DNA of 64,000 nucleotides. Origin: Pedobacter ureilyticus (GTDB lineage Bacteria > Bacteroidota > Bacteroidia > Sphingobacteriales > Sphingobacteriaceae). The first letter of the stretch is position 1. Each line of letters begins with the position of its first letter. A program made the translations under genes and the position numbers. The DNA lies in NCBI RefSeq assembly GCF_005925345.1, contig NZ_SSHJ01000014.1, forward strand, positions 50,453-114,452, read 5' to 3'. Below are positions 28,158 to 36,850 of this stretch, piece after piece. The notes under the pieces are model-generated. The model did no database searches and was not told the origin of the DNA. It was given only the letters and a program-made list of their open reading frames with translations.

Positions 28158-29003
28158 ATGAAACATACAATCAGTGAACTAGAAGATATCGCTTCGCAAG
28201 TAAGAAGAGATATTCTGCGCATGGTACATGCTGTACAATCTGGACACCCTGGCGCTTCGTTAGGCTGCGCAGATTTTTTCACAGCACTATATTTCGAAGT
28301 ATTAAATCACAACCCAGAATTTGACATGAACGGTAAAAACGAAGATCTTTTCTTTTTATCTAATGGGCACATTTCTCCGGTTTGGTATAGCGTACTGGCT
28401 AGAGCAGGCTATTTCGAGGTGAGCGAATTGAGCACTTTTAGAAAACTAGATTCTAGGCTTCAAGGACACCCAACTACCCATGAGCATTTGCCGGGTGTGC
28501 GTATTGCATCGGGATCATTAGGCCAAGGGCTTTCTGTAGCTATCGGTGCGGCCCTAGCCAAAAAAATAAATGGCGACCACTCTTTAGTTTATGCACTTTT
28601 AGGTGATGGTGAATTACAAGAAGGCCAAAACTGGGAAGCATTTATGTTTGCCCCTCACAACAAAGTCGATAACCTTATTGCGAGTATCGATTATAATGGT
28701 CAACAAATTGATGGACCAACTGAAAAAGTACTTTCACTAGAAAACTTACAAGCTAAGTTTGAAGCTTTTGGCTGGCACGTAATCACTTCTGACGGTAACG
28801 ACATGGAAGGAATTGTAAAAGCTTTGCACTATGCAAAATCATTAACTGGCAAAGGCAAACCTATTTTAAACCTAATGAGCACGCAAATGGGCTACGGCGT
28901 AGACTTTATGGTGGGCACTCACAAATGGCATGGCTCTGCGCCAAATGATGCGCAATTAGAAAGCGCACTCGGTCAAATTAAAGAAACAGCTGGGGATTAT
29001 TAA
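28158..29003 (+). CDS. Transketolase, N-terminal subunit
   Basis: A 281-residue thiamine-diphosphate-binding half of a split transketolase. It contains the PP-domain motifs: HPGASLGCADFF, GSLGQGLSVAIGAALA, and the GDGELQEGQNWEA ThDP motif ending in DYNGQQIDG. Transketolase moves two-carbon units between sugar phosphates in the pentose phosphate pathway. The C-terminal half is the next gene. Two-gene transketolases are known in archaea and many Bacteroidota, so the split is not damage. Confidence 0.93.
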   Translation: MKHTISELEDIASQVRRDILRMVHAVQSGHPGASLGCADFFTALYFEVLNHNPEFDMNGKNEDLFFLSNGHISPVWYSVLARAGYFEVSELSTFRKLDSRLQGHPTTHEHLPGVRIASGSLGQGLSVAIGAALAKKINGDHSLVYALLGDGELQEGQNWEAFMFAPHNKVDNLIASIDYNGQQIDGPTEKVLSLENLQAKFEAFGWHVITSDGNDMEGIVKALHYAKSLTGKGKPILNLMSTQMGYGVDFMVGTHKWHGSAPNDAQLESALGQIKETAGDY

Positions 29004-29017
29004 TTAGATTTGAGAAT

Positions 29018-29140
29018 TTAGATATGAGATTTGAGAAACTTTTAAAATCGCATATCATATATAACAACAAAGAGATTTTGAGAAAAAAGATTTAAGACTG
29101 AAATACCTGTCTCACATCTAGCATCTCATATCTCATATCT
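29018..29140. repeat. Short dispersed repeat words between the transketolase halves
   Basis: The gap contains TTAGATATGAGATTTGAGA (29018-29036), found again exactly at 30116-30134, and near its right end the inverse form (CATCTCATATCTCATATC, about 29125-29142). It has no coding potential. Confidence 0.7.
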
Positions 29141-29148
29141 CACGAAAA

Positions 29149-30105
29149 ATGAAAAAATACACTTATACAGATAAAAAAGATACTCGCTCTGGCTTTGGAG
29201 CAGGCTTGCATGAAGCAGGCAAAAGAAACGAAAATGTAGTTGCGCTTTGTGCAGACTTAGTAGGTTCATTAAAAATGGATGCTTTTATTAAGGATTTCCC
29301 TGAGCGTTTCTTTCAAATTGGAATTGCAGAAGCAAACATGATGGGCATTGCGGCAGGTTTAACTATTGGTGGTAAAATTCCTTTCACTGGAACTTTTGCA
29401 AATTTTTCTACCGGCAGAGTTTACGATCAGATCCGTCAATCTATTGCTTATTCTGGTAAAAACGTAAAAATTTGTGCTTCTCACGCTGGTTTAACCTTAG
29501 GAGAAGACGGCGCAACACATCAAATCTTAGAAGACATAGGCTTAATGAAAATGTTGCCGGGCATGGTGGTTATCAACCCTTGCGACTATAACCAAACTAA
29601 GGCGGCAACCCTAGCCATTATGGATTACGAAGGACCAGTTTACTTACGTTTTGGCCGCCCAGTTATTCCTGTATTCACACCCGAGGATCAAAAATTTGAA
29701 ATCGGTAAAGCATGGATGGTAAATGAAGGTAAAGATGTTACTATTGTGGCCACTGGGCACATGGTATGGAGAGCAATCCAAGCTGGCGAAGAATTGGAAA
29801 AATTAGGTATCGATGCAGAAATTATAAATATCCACACGATTAAACCTTTAGACGAAGAAGCCATCTTAAAGTCGGTGCAAAAAACTGGATGCATTGTAAC
29901 TTGCGAAGAGCACAATAAATTTGGCGGTTTAGGCGAGAGTGTTGCTCGTTTCTTGACCACTACCTATTTAGCTCCACAAGAGTTTGTAGCTGTTAATGAC
30001 AGTTTTGGCGAAAGTGCAACTCCAGACCAACTAATGACAAAATACAAATTAGACCCAGCTGATATCGTGGCTGCCGCACAAAAAGCGATAGCTAGAAAAA
30101 AATAG
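29149..30105 (+). CDS. Transketolase, C-terminal subunit
   Basis: A 318-residue partner of the preceding gene. It holds the pyrimidine-binding domain (QIGIAEANMMGIAAGLTIGG, with the catalytic Glu in GIAEAN; PFTGTFANFSTGR; SHAGLTLGEDGATHQ) and the C-terminal transketolase domain (TIVATGHMVWRAIQAGEEL). Together the two subunits form the full enzyme. Short inverted repeats flank it on both sides (about 29018-29140 and 30118-30156). Confidence 0.93.
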   Translation: MKKYTYTDKKDTRSGFGAGLHEAGKRNENVVALCADLVGSLKMDAFIKDFPERFFQIGIAEANMMGIAAGLTIGGKIPFTGTFANFSTGRVYDQIRQSIAYSGKNVKICASHAGLTLGEDGATHQILEDIGLMKMLPGMVVINPCDYNQTKAATLAIMDYEGPVYLRFGRPVIPVFTPEDQKFEIGKAWMVNEGKDVTIVATGHMVWRAIQAGEELEKLGIDAEIINIHTIKPLDEEAILKSVQKTGCIVTCEEHNKFGGLGESVARFLTTTYLAPQEFVAVNDSFGESATPDQLMTKYKLDPADIVAAAQKAIARKK

Positions 30106-30117
30106 AATGGAGACATT

Positions 30118-30156
30118 AGATATGAGATTTGAGACATCGAGCCAAATCTCATATCT
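30118..30156. repeat. Inverted repeat downstream of the transketolase C-terminal subunit gene
   Basis: AGATATGAGATTT (30118-30130) pairs perfectly with AAATCTCATATCT (30144-30156), a 13-bp stem with a 13-nt loop. The left arm lies in a 19-nt direct repeat of 29018-29036. It separates the transketolase from the sigma factor gene and may act as a weak terminator. Confidence 0.75.
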
Positions 30157-30185
30157 CAAATCTCGAATCTCTTATCTAATTATAA

Positions 30186-30737
30186 ATGAAACAAGTTGAA
30201 GACGCTGAGATACTCTCTAAATTTAATGATGAAAAAACTCGCAATACTGCTTTCAACTTGCTTTTGCAAAAGTACCAGCAAAAGATTTACTGGCATATAC
30301 GTCGTTTGGTCATAGACCACGATGATGCCGATGATATTGTTCAAGAAACCTTCGTTAAGGTTTGGAAGAACCTACATAACTTCCGTAGCGATTCGCAATT
30401 GTACACTTGGATTTATAGAATTGCAACCAATGAATCCATTACTTTCCTTAACAAAAAGAAAAATCGCAACAACATCTCTTTAGACGAAATAAATTCTGAA
30501 CTAGCAGAAACACTTTCTTCTTCATCTTATTTTGATGGAGATAAAATTCAGCGAAAATTACAGCAGGCAATACTTACCCTTCCTGAAAAGCAACGCATTA
30601 TCTTCAACATGAAATATTTTGATGACATGAAATATGAGGAAATTTCGGAAGTACTAGGCACTACCGTGGGCGCACTAAAAGCATCTTTTCATATTGCGGT
30701 AAAAAAAATAGAGACAATTTTATTAAATCAAGATTAA
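30186..30737 (+). CDS. ECF-type RNA polymerase sigma factor
   Basis: A 183-residue sigma-70 family protein with region 2 (HIRRLVIDHDDADDIVQETFVKVW, about 38-61; then FRSDSQLYTWIYRIATNE) and region 4 (LPEKQRIIFNMKYFDDMKYEEISEVL, followed by the helix-turn-helix GTTVGALKASFHIAVKK). It starts a three-gene run with a membrane protein and a small periplasmic protein, a usual sigma/anti-sigma/sensor layout in Bacteroidota. The signal it answers is unknown. Confidence 0.93.
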   Translation: MKQVEDAEILSKFNDEKTRNTAFNLLLQKYQQKIYWHIRRLVIDHDDADDIVQETFVKVWKNLHNFRSDSQLYTWIYRIATNESITFLNKKKNRNNISLDEINSELAETLSSSSYFDGDKIQRKLQQAILTLPEKQRIIFNMKYFDDMKYEEISEVLGTTVGALKASFHIAVKKIETILLNQD

Positions 30738-30776
30738 AATTAAACCTTTTGCTTAAAAAAACATCAATAAATACAA

Positions 30777-31391
30777 ATGAGTAAAATGGCCGACAATATG
30801 GAATGGGAAAACGAAGCGCCACAACTAGCAAAGCTGAAAAAATCCAACCCTTTTACAGTACCTTCTAATTATTTCGAGGAACTAGAGGAAAGGATCAATC
30901 AATCGGTATTTATAAATTCTTTGCAAAAAAATGAAGGCGCAGGGTTTACTGTTCCTACAAATTATTTCGAGACACTAGAAAATCAGATTACATCTAGAGT
31001 GTCTTTAGAGCAACTTAAAGATGGCAAACAAGACGGTTTCGCTATACCTAATGGATATTTTGAGAAATTGCAACAAAGTATTGCAGCTCAAACTGTCGAA
31101 AAGAAAAAAGCAGTTCAACTTTGGCATCAGCCGCTATTTAAATATGCAGTTGCAGCTTGTTTAGTAATTGCTTCTACTACAGGTTGGTTTGCAAATGAAC
31201 ATTATCAGAATAACCAGCTACGAAACTCGGAATTAGTTAAAGAGCAAATGCTTTATGATATTGACGAAAGTGTAATTATGGAATATATGCAGGAGGCACA
31301 AAATGTTAAAACTGCAAATTTTACTGACAGCGAAATGGAAAATTACATTTTAGATAATTTCTCAACTAACGATCTATCTAATAACCTATAA
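30777..31391 (+). CDS. Membrane protein with three VPxxYFE repeats, probable anti-sigma factor
   Basis: A 204-residue protein. The N-terminal 105 residues carry three repeats of 31-32 residue spacing: FTVPSNYFEELEERI (26-40), FTVPTNYFETLENQI (57-71) and FAIPNGYFEKLQQSI (88-102). One membrane segment follows (about 122-138, YAVAACLVIASTTGWF), then a short C-terminal, acidic region outside the cytoplasm. It lies 39 bases after the ECF sigma gene, so the repeats are well placed to bind it; this is inference. I recognise no named domain. Confidence 0.8.
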   Translation: MSKMADNMEWENEAPQLAKLKKSNPFTVPSNYFEELEERINQSVFINSLQKNEGAGFTVPTNYFETLENQITSRVSLEQLKDGKQDGFAIPNGYFEKLQQSIAAQTVEKKKAVQLWHQPLFKYAVAACLVIASTTGWFANEHYQNNQLRNSELVKEQMLYDIDESVIMEYMQEAQNVKTANFTDSEMENYILDNFSTNDLSNNL

Positions 31392-31394
31392 AGT

Positions 31395-31841
31395 ATGAAG
31401 AACCTAATTTTGGCACTATTGATATCCGTTCCTTGCTTAACAATGGCTCAAGGCTTGCGTGGCGAAAAAATGGAAGCTAGAAAAGTAGCATGGTTAACTA
31501 CCAAACTGGATCTATCGGCAGAAGACGCGAAGATTTTTTGGCCAATATATAATGATTATGTACGAGAGCAATCTACATTAAGAAAAGAACGTACTCAGAA
31601 AATGATCAGTTTTAGAAAGCTAAAGGAAATAGAAGATTTAGATGACGAGGAAATTCAAACCTTAATTTTAAACGATTTCAACTTTAGACAACGAGATTTG
31701 AATATAGAACGTAAATACTACAACAAATTTAAATCTAGCTTGCCGATTAAAACGGTGGGTAAATTCTATAGAGCACAAGAAGCGTTTAAGAAAGAGATTT
31801 TACAACAGTATAGGGCCGCAATGCCAGCTTCAACAAATTAG
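31395..31841 (+). CDS. Spy/CpxP-like periplasmic protein, putative sensor of the ECF system
   Basis: A 148-residue exported protein (signal MKNLILALLISVPCLTMAQ). The mature part is helical and charged, with KLDLSAEDAKIFWPIYNDY, an LTxxQ-like helical pattern found in Spy/CpxP stress proteins and in Bacteroidota proteins annotated as sensors of ECF sigma factors. Only three bases separate it from the preceding membrane protein gene, and a strong terminator follows. It probably binds the outer part of the anti-sigma protein or unfolded proteins. Confidence 0.78.
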   Translation: MKNLILALLISVPCLTMAQGLRGEKMEARKVAWLTTKLDLSAEDAKIFWPIYNDYVREQSTLRKERTQKMISFRKLKEIEDLDDEEIQTLILNDFNFRQRDLNIERKYYNKFKSSLPIKTVGKFYRAQEAFKKEILQQYRAAMPASTN

Positions 31842-31860
31842 ATCACAAAATGATAATTTG

Positions 31861-31890
31861 AAAAAGTCCTGATATTAATTGGGACTTTTT
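31861..31890 (+). terminator. Terminator of the ECF sigma operon
   Basis: AAAAAGTCC (31861-31869) pairs with GGACTTTTT (31882-31890), with a 12-nt loop and further Ts after the stem. Confidence 0.85.
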
Positions 31891-31930
31891 TATTTGACAT
31901 GATTTACAAAAAACTGAAAGTTAAATCAGT

Positions 31931-31938
31931 TATTTTTG
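31931..31938 (+). promoter_or_regulatory. -7 promoter box, 4 nt before ATG
   Basis: TATTTTTG then CAGC and the ATG at 31943; the same spacing as engB and the FAH gene, suggesting a leaderless mRNA. Confidence 0.45.
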
Positions 31939-31942
31939 CAGC

Positions 31943-33142
31943 ATGCTTACCCAACGACAACTATTTCTGCAACACAACGCACAAACCTCTCCTACGCCAT
32001 TAATGCTCGAATTTGTAAAAGCACAAGGAGTATATATTTACGATGCTGAAGGGAAAGCATATCTAGATTTAATTGCAGGAATTGGTGTTAGCAATGTAGG
32101 CCACTGCCACCCTAATGTGGTTGAAGCGGTAAAAAAGCAAGCCGAAACTTATATGCACTTAATGGTATATGGAGAATTTGTTCAAAGTCCGCAGGTTAAT
32201 TTTGCAACTGCTTTAGCTTCGGTTTTACCAAGCTCACTTAGCAGCACCTACTTTGTAAATTCTGGCGCCGAAGCGGTGGAAGGTGCCATGAAATTAGCGA
32301 AACGATATACGGGCAGAAAAGGCTTTGTAGCTTGTTTAAACTCGTACCATGGCAGCACGCAAGGTGCCGAAAGTTTAATGAAAAGTACCGATGGCGAGGG
32401 CTATTCTGCCGGCTACGGCCCCTTTTTACCTCATGTAAGTTTTATCAATCATAACAACCTTACTGATTTAGACAAAATTACCACCGAAACTGCGGCAGTT
32501 TTTGTAGAACCAGTACAAGGCGAAGCAGGCGTTAGAGTGGCAGACCAACATTACATGGATGCTTTACGCAAAAAATGCGATGAAACTGGGGCCTTATTGG
32601 TATTCGACGAGATACAATCAGGTTTTGGCAGAACGGGGAAAATGTTTGCTTTTGAGTATTACAATATAGTTCCTGACGTTTTATTGCTAGCTAAAGGCAT
32701 TGGTGGTGGAATGCCGATCGGTGCTTTCATCAGCTCTTTAGAAATCATGTCAGTACTGTCTTACAATCCAATTTTAGGGCACATGACCACTTTTGGCGGG
32801 CATCCTGTTTGCTGTGCCGCAGGTTTGGCTACATTAAACACTTTGTTGGATGAAAAAATAGTTGAACAGGTGGAAGCAAAAGGAGAACTTTTCAAGCAAC
32901 TTTTACAACATCCTGCTATAACAGAAATTAGAGGTAAAGGCCTTATGCTTGCTGTGGGTTTTGATAGTTTCGATACCAATAAAGCCATTATTGATGCCTG
33001 TATTAAAGACGGTATTATTAGTGATTGGTTCTTACATTGCAGCGATGCGATGCGCATTGCTCCGCCTTTAACAATTACAGAAGAGGAAATTAAAAAAGCT
33101 TGCGATGTGATTTTGAGGAATATTGAAGCGGTAACCGTCTAA
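31943..33142 (+). CDS. Class III aminotransferase (aspartate aminotransferase family protein)
   Basis: A 399-residue PLP enzyme of the acetylornithine/ornithine/4-aminobutyrate group. Features: YIYDAEGKAYLDLIAGIGV at the N-terminus, NSGAEAVEGAMKLA phosphate-site region, SYHGSTQG, EPVQGEAGV, FDEIQSGFGRTG with the PLP-contacting Asp, and the Schiff-base Lys in LLLAKGIGGGMPIG. The amino donor cannot be fixed from sequence alone; ornithine or acetylornithine are common. A small GNAT gene follows 35 bases downstream. Confidence 0.9.
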   Translation: MLTQRQLFLQHNAQTSPTPLMLEFVKAQGVYIYDAEGKAYLDLIAGIGVSNVGHCHPNVVEAVKKQAETYMHLMVYGEFVQSPQVNFATALASVLPSSLSSTYFVNSGAEAVEGAMKLAKRYTGRKGFVACLNSYHGSTQGAESLMKSTDGEGYSAGYGPFLPHVSFINHNNLTDLDKITTETAAVFVEPVQGEAGVRVADQHYMDALRKKCDETGALLVFDEIQSGFGRTGKMFAFEYYNIVPDVLLLAKGIGGGMPIGAFISSLEIMSVLSYNPILGHMTTFGGHPVCCAAGLATLNTLLDEKIVEQVEAKGELFKQLLQHPAITEIRGKGLMLAVGFDSFDTNKAIIDACIKDGIISDWFLHCSDAMRIAPPLTITEEEIKKACDVILRNIEAVTV

Positions 33143-33177
33143 GTTAAAAGTCAAAATTAAAAAGTTAAAGTATTGAT

Positions 33178-33459
33178 ATGGAAATCATTCAGGAAAATAA
33201 CGAAAGAAGAGGCTCTTTCAAAGCTATTGAAGAAGGCAAAGAAGCCGGTCTAATGACCTACACTTGGGCAGGCCCTACCAAATTTATTATAGATCACACC
33301 GAAGTGAATGAAGATTTTAAAGGTAAAGGAGTTGGACAGCAAATGTTGATGAAAGCTGTAGCATACGCCAGAACAAATCATTTAAAGATTATGCCTTTGT
33401 GTCCGTTTGCTAAATCTGTATTTGACAAAAACCTAGATATTGCGGACGTGTTGTTTTAG
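33178..33459 (+). CDS. GNAT family N-acetyltransferase (small YjdJ/NATD1 type)
   Basis: A 93-residue compact acetyltransferase-like protein. It shows the family pattern GLMTYTW, FIIDHTEVNEDFKGKGVGQQML (acetyl-CoA loop GKGVGQ, about 57-62) and the end IMPLCPFAKSVFDKN. Members are small single-domain proteins of largely unknown substrate. Likely cotranscribed with the aminotransferase. Confidence 0.9.
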   Translation: MEIIQENNERRGSFKAIEEGKEAGLMTYTWAGPTKFIIDHTEVNEDFKGKGVGQQMLMKAVAYARTNHLKIMPLCPFAKSVFDKNLDIADVLF

Positions 33460-33909
33460 TGCTGCCTTCAACGTAAACAATACACGTCATCCCAAATTTA
33501 TTTCTGGGATCTTAATGCTTGAAATCTGAACGCACACTTTATAACTAACGTGAGAGTTCGGGTTAAGAAAATTATGCTATTTGCTAGCGATAGCGCTTCA
33601 AATCTTCGTTCAGCTAATTTTCGGTCTCTTATTTTTTGGGCCGCACCAATAAGCCAAAGCACTTTCTTTGAAAGAAAAATAAGCAACCGAGAGTTTATCA
33701 GCAAAGCTGATGAGCTCCGTAAACTCCGGTTTTGTTACTTTTTGCGGTGAAAAAGTAAGAGCCCAGCGGCGGCGAGCTAAAAAAATACGTTCAATGCGAA
33801 TTTCTCAAGAATTATAAAGACACTTAACCCGAACGTTAACTAGCTATACGCTTTAAAATTCCCGCATACGTGGGAATGACGAAATAGCTAAAAAAAACGA
33901 AGCCTTGCT
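33460..33909. other. Noncoding gap with nested inverted repeats (possible MITE-like element)
   Basis: About 450 bases with no convincing gene. It contains an outer inverted pair, CGTCATCCCA (33485-33494) and TGGGAATGACG (33871-33881, one extra base), and an inner exact 12-bp pair, GTTCGGGTTAAG (33556-33567) and CTTAACCCGAAC (33823-33834). Small hairpins sit at both ends (33489-33510 and 33858-33877). Confidence 0.6.
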
Positions 33910-34830
33910 CTAACTCATCTTCTGCCGCTTAATCAAATAAGCTTCCAATATAGGTTTAAAGCCTGCGTTGATATCGGCATCCACCAAATCTATTTTATAC
34001 TGCGCACATTTAAGCGCTAAATTTTTTCGATGCTCATTCATCTGCTGCAAGTAGGCGCCTTTTACTTTGACTGTATGTGCTTTCAATATGGCACCGGTTT
34101 CCATATCCACAAATTCATAGGGCCTGTTTTCAAAATTAAAATCCAATTCCTTAGTCTTATCTATCACGTTGAAAATAACCACTTCATGCTTGTTGAATTT
34201 TAGATGCTGTAGCGCAGAGAAGATTTGATCCAACCTCTTGTCACTATCTGCTGTTTGTAGCATATCACTAAATACAATTACTAAAGAACGTTTATGAATT
34301 AAATCTGCGATTTGGTGCAAAGCCGAAGACAAATCCGTTTGTACATTTAGCTGAGAAGTAGCTAAAACTTCTTCCAATTTGGCGAACAAAAACTTCTGGT
34401 GTACACTAGTAGATTTGGCTGGGGTATTTAAGGCAAGTTGGTTGGTAAACAAACTTAGGCCAAAGGCATCTCTTTGTCGTTTAAGCAAATAAATTAAAGC
34501 TGCAGTGCTTTGAACTGAAAAAGTGAGCTTGTTGTATTTATCGTTCGGAAAGTACATCGATGAAGAAACATCGATCACAAACTGGCACCTTAAATTCGTT
34601 TCTTCTTCGTAGCGCTTGCTAAACAGCTTATCGGTCTTGGCAAACAACTTCCAATCGATACTTTTAACACTATCGCCATTATTGTAAAGTCTGTGCTCGG
34701 CAAATTCAACCGAAAAACCGTGGAAAGGACTTTTATGTAAGCCAGTAATAAAACCCTCTACCACTTGTTTAGCTAAAAGTTCTAAACTACTTTCAAATCT
34801 TATCTCGTCTGGTTTTTGCGATGTTTGCAT
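33910..34830 (-). CDS. DUF58 domain-containing protein
   Basis: A 306-residue cytoplasmic protein of the DUF58 family, distantly related to von Willebrand A folds. The marker region YNNGDSVKSIDWKLFAKTDKLFSKRYEEE (given in parts: GDSVKSIDWKLFAKT, then LFSKRYEEET) and the MIDAS-like FVIDVSSSM are present (about 85-97). DUF58 genes usually sit beside a MoxR ATPase and Bat proteins; no such genes are nearby here, which is unusual. It diverges from lysS. Confidence 0.9.
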   Translation of the reverse strand: MQTSQKPDEIRFESSLELLAKQVVEGFITGLHKSPFHGFSVEFAEHRLYNNGDSVKSIDWKLFAKTDKLFSKRYEEETNLRCQFVIDVSSSMYFPNDKYNKLTFSVQSTAALIYLLKRQRDAFGLSLFTNQLALNTPAKSTSVHQKFLFAKLEEVLATSQLNVQTDLSSALHQIADLIHKRSLVIVFSDMLQTADSDKRLDQIFSALQHLKFNKHEVVIFNVIDKTKELDFNFENRPYEFVDMETGAILKAHTVKVKGAYLQQMNEHRKNLALKCAQYKIDLVDADINAGFKPILEAYLIKRQKMS

Positions 34831-34969
34831 ACAGTAAAACTAACGAAAAGATTTAAAAACGCAATTGCCAAGCCTGTAAGATAACGGATGTAGCTCGTAG
34901 CCTAATAATTGCAATCAGTTCGATGCGATATTAAAGGCTTGTGCAAGCGGCAATAACCAAGTATTTTAC

Positions 34970-34977
34970 TATTTTTG
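34970..34977 (+). promoter_or_regulatory. -7 promoter box of lysS
   Basis: TATTTTTG, 15 nt before ATG at 34993. It overlaps an upstream in-frame TTG at 34975, arguing that translation starts at 34993. Confidence 0.5.
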
Positions 34978-34992
34978 CAAAAAATTCAATTA

Positions 34993-36702
34993 ATGAGTAT
35001 AGGATTATCAGAACAGGAATTATTGCGTCGCGATTCGTTAAAACAACTTCGCGAACTGGGTATTAACCCATATCCTGCAGAGGCGTACGAAATCAATGCT
35101 AATGCAGCAGACATTTTAGCTAACTACGAAAAAGATAAAACAGCATACAAGACCATTAGCATTGCGGGCCGAATTATGGGCCGTAACATTATGGGAGCGG
35201 CATCTTTCGCCGAACTTCAAGACGCTACTGGTCGTATCCAAATTTATTTAAAGCGTGACGAGCTTTGCCCTGGAGATGATAAGACTTTGTACAATACCGT
35301 TTTCAAGAAATTACTAGATATCGGTGATTTTGTTGGTGTGGAGGGTTATGTTTTTACTACCCAAACCGGCGAGATTTCAGTGCACGTAAATAAATTAACG
35401 GTACTTTCTAAATCTCTACGTCCTTTGCCAATTGTAAAACGCGATGACGAAGGCAACGTTTACGATGGCTTTACCAACCCAGAGTTGCGTTACAGAATGC
35501 GTTATGTAGATTTAACGGTTAATCCAGACTACAAGCAAATCTTCATCAATCGTTCTAAAGTGATCAATACCATGCGTAATTATTTCGACAGCCAAGGTTG
35601 GATGGAAGTAGAAACGCCAATTTTACAAGCGGTGCATGGGGGTGCGGCTGCTCGTCCGTTTGCAACACACCACAACACCTTAGATATGCCTTTATTTTTA
35701 CGTATTGCGAATGAGCTTTACCTAAAAAGGCTAATTGTTGCTGGTTTTGACGGAGTTTACGAGTTCGGTAAAATGTTCCGTAACGAAGGAATGGACAGAA
35801 CGCATAACCCAGAGTTTACTTCAATGGAAATCTACGTAGCTTACAAAGACTACGTTTGGATGATGGGCATGGTAGAAGAGTGTTTGGAAAAAATTGCTGT
35901 GGCTATCCACGGTTCGCCAGTGGTAAAAGTTGGCGAGCATGAAATTGATTTTGCTGGTCCGTACGAAAAATTAACGATGTACGAATCCATACAAAAATAT
36001 ACGGGTATTGATGTTTCTGAAATGAGCGAGGAGCAATTAGCTCAAACTTGTAAAGATTTAGGTATCGAAATTGATGACAGCATGGGACGTGGTAAATTGG
36101 TGGATGAGCTTTTCAGTGAGAAAGTAGAAGCCAACTTAATCCAGCCTACTTACATTACCGACTACCCTATCGAAATGACACCTTTAGCGAAGAAACACCG
36201 CAGCAAAGAAGGTTTGGTAGAGCGTTTCGAGCTTTTTGTAATGGGTAAAGAGATTGGTAATGCTTATTCTGAGTTAAATGACCCAATTGACCAAAAAGAG
36301 CGTTTCGAAGAACAGTTGAAGTTAGCAGCCAGAGGCGATGATGAAGCCATGGCTATGGATGATGATTTTGTTCGTGCACTGGAATATGGCATGCCTCCTA
36401 CATCAGGTTTAGGTATTGGTATTGATAGATTGGTGATGTTAATGACCGACCAATCGACAATCCAAGAAGTATTGTTCTTCCCTCAAATGCGTCCGGAGAA
36501 AAAGAAAATTGAGCTTTCTGCTGAAGAAGCAGAATTGTATGCTTTGGTGAAAGAAGGCGAACAACACTTGTTAAGCGACATAAAGGCAGCTTTACCTGAG
36601 TGGAGCAATAAAAAATGGGATACTACTTTGAAAGGTTTAACTGGAAAGAACATCCTTAAAGTAAGTAAAACAGATGATGGCTTGTTTTTAGCGCATAAAT
36701 AA
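34993..36702 (+). CDS. lysS: Lysyl-tRNA synthetase (class II)
   Basis: LysS charges tRNA-Lys. The N-terminal OB-fold anticodon domain (about 60-150, SIAGRIMGRNIMGAASFAEL) is followed by the class II catalytic core: motif 2 is FRNEGMDRTHNPEFTSME, motif 3 is GLGIGIDRLVMLM. It is 569 residues, about 65 longer than typical enzymes; the extra part is a C-terminal helical extension (LSAEEAELYALVKEGEQ to the end) seen in other Bacteroidota. The ATG at 34993 is chosen because the longer TTG start lies inside a promoter box. Confidence 0.95.
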   Translation: MSIGLSEQELLRRDSLKQLRELGINPYPAEAYEINANAADILANYEKDKTAYKTISIAGRIMGRNIMGAASFAELQDATGRIQIYLKRDELCPGDDKTLYNTVFKKLLDIGDFVGVEGYVFTTQTGEISVHVNKLTVLSKSLRPLPIVKRDDEGNVYDGFTNPELRYRMRYVDLTVNPDYKQIFINRSKVINTMRNYFDSQGWMEVETPILQAVHGGAAARPFATHHNTLDMPLFLRIANELYLKRLIVAGFDGVYEFGKMFRNEGMDRTHNPEFTSMEIYVAYKDYVWMMGMVEECLEKIAVAIHGSPVVKVGEHEIDFAGPYEKLTMYESIQKYTGIDVSEMSEEQLAQTCKDLGIEIDDSMGRGKLVDELFSEKVEANLIQPTYITDYPIEMTPLAKKHRSKEGLVERFELFVMGKEIGNAYSELNDPIDQKERFEEQLKLAARGDDEAMAMDDDFVRALEYGMPPTSGLGIGIDRLVMLMTDQSTIQEVLFFPQMRPEKKKIELSAEEAELYALVKEGEQHLLSDIKAALPEWSNKKWDTTLKGLTGKNILKVSKTDDGLFLAHK

Positions 36703-36780
36703 ATTTAGTTAGGTTTTGTGAGTTTTAAACCTTCAATTTCTAAGATTGCTTCGTAAACTCGCAATTACAGTACAATCTCT

Positions 36781-36810
36781 AATCCTCAGTATTAACTGGG
36801 GATTTTTTTT
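36781..36810 (+). terminator. Terminator of lysS
   Basis: AATCCTCAG (36781-36789) pairs with CTGGGGATT (36796-36804, one G-T pair), with a 6-nt loop and a run of eight Ts. Confidence 0.85.
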
Positions 36811-36850
36811 ACCCTAATTTCCTTAACTTTAAGTAAAAGCAAGCAAATTT

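Noticed and set aside
28158..30105. Split transketolase as gene damage
   Set aside because: Both halves have complete domains and own starts; two-subunit transketolases are normal in this phylum.
33498..33750. Small frames on both strands in the 33.5 kb gap
   Set aside because: Overlap each other and the nested inverted repeats; no domain or start signal.
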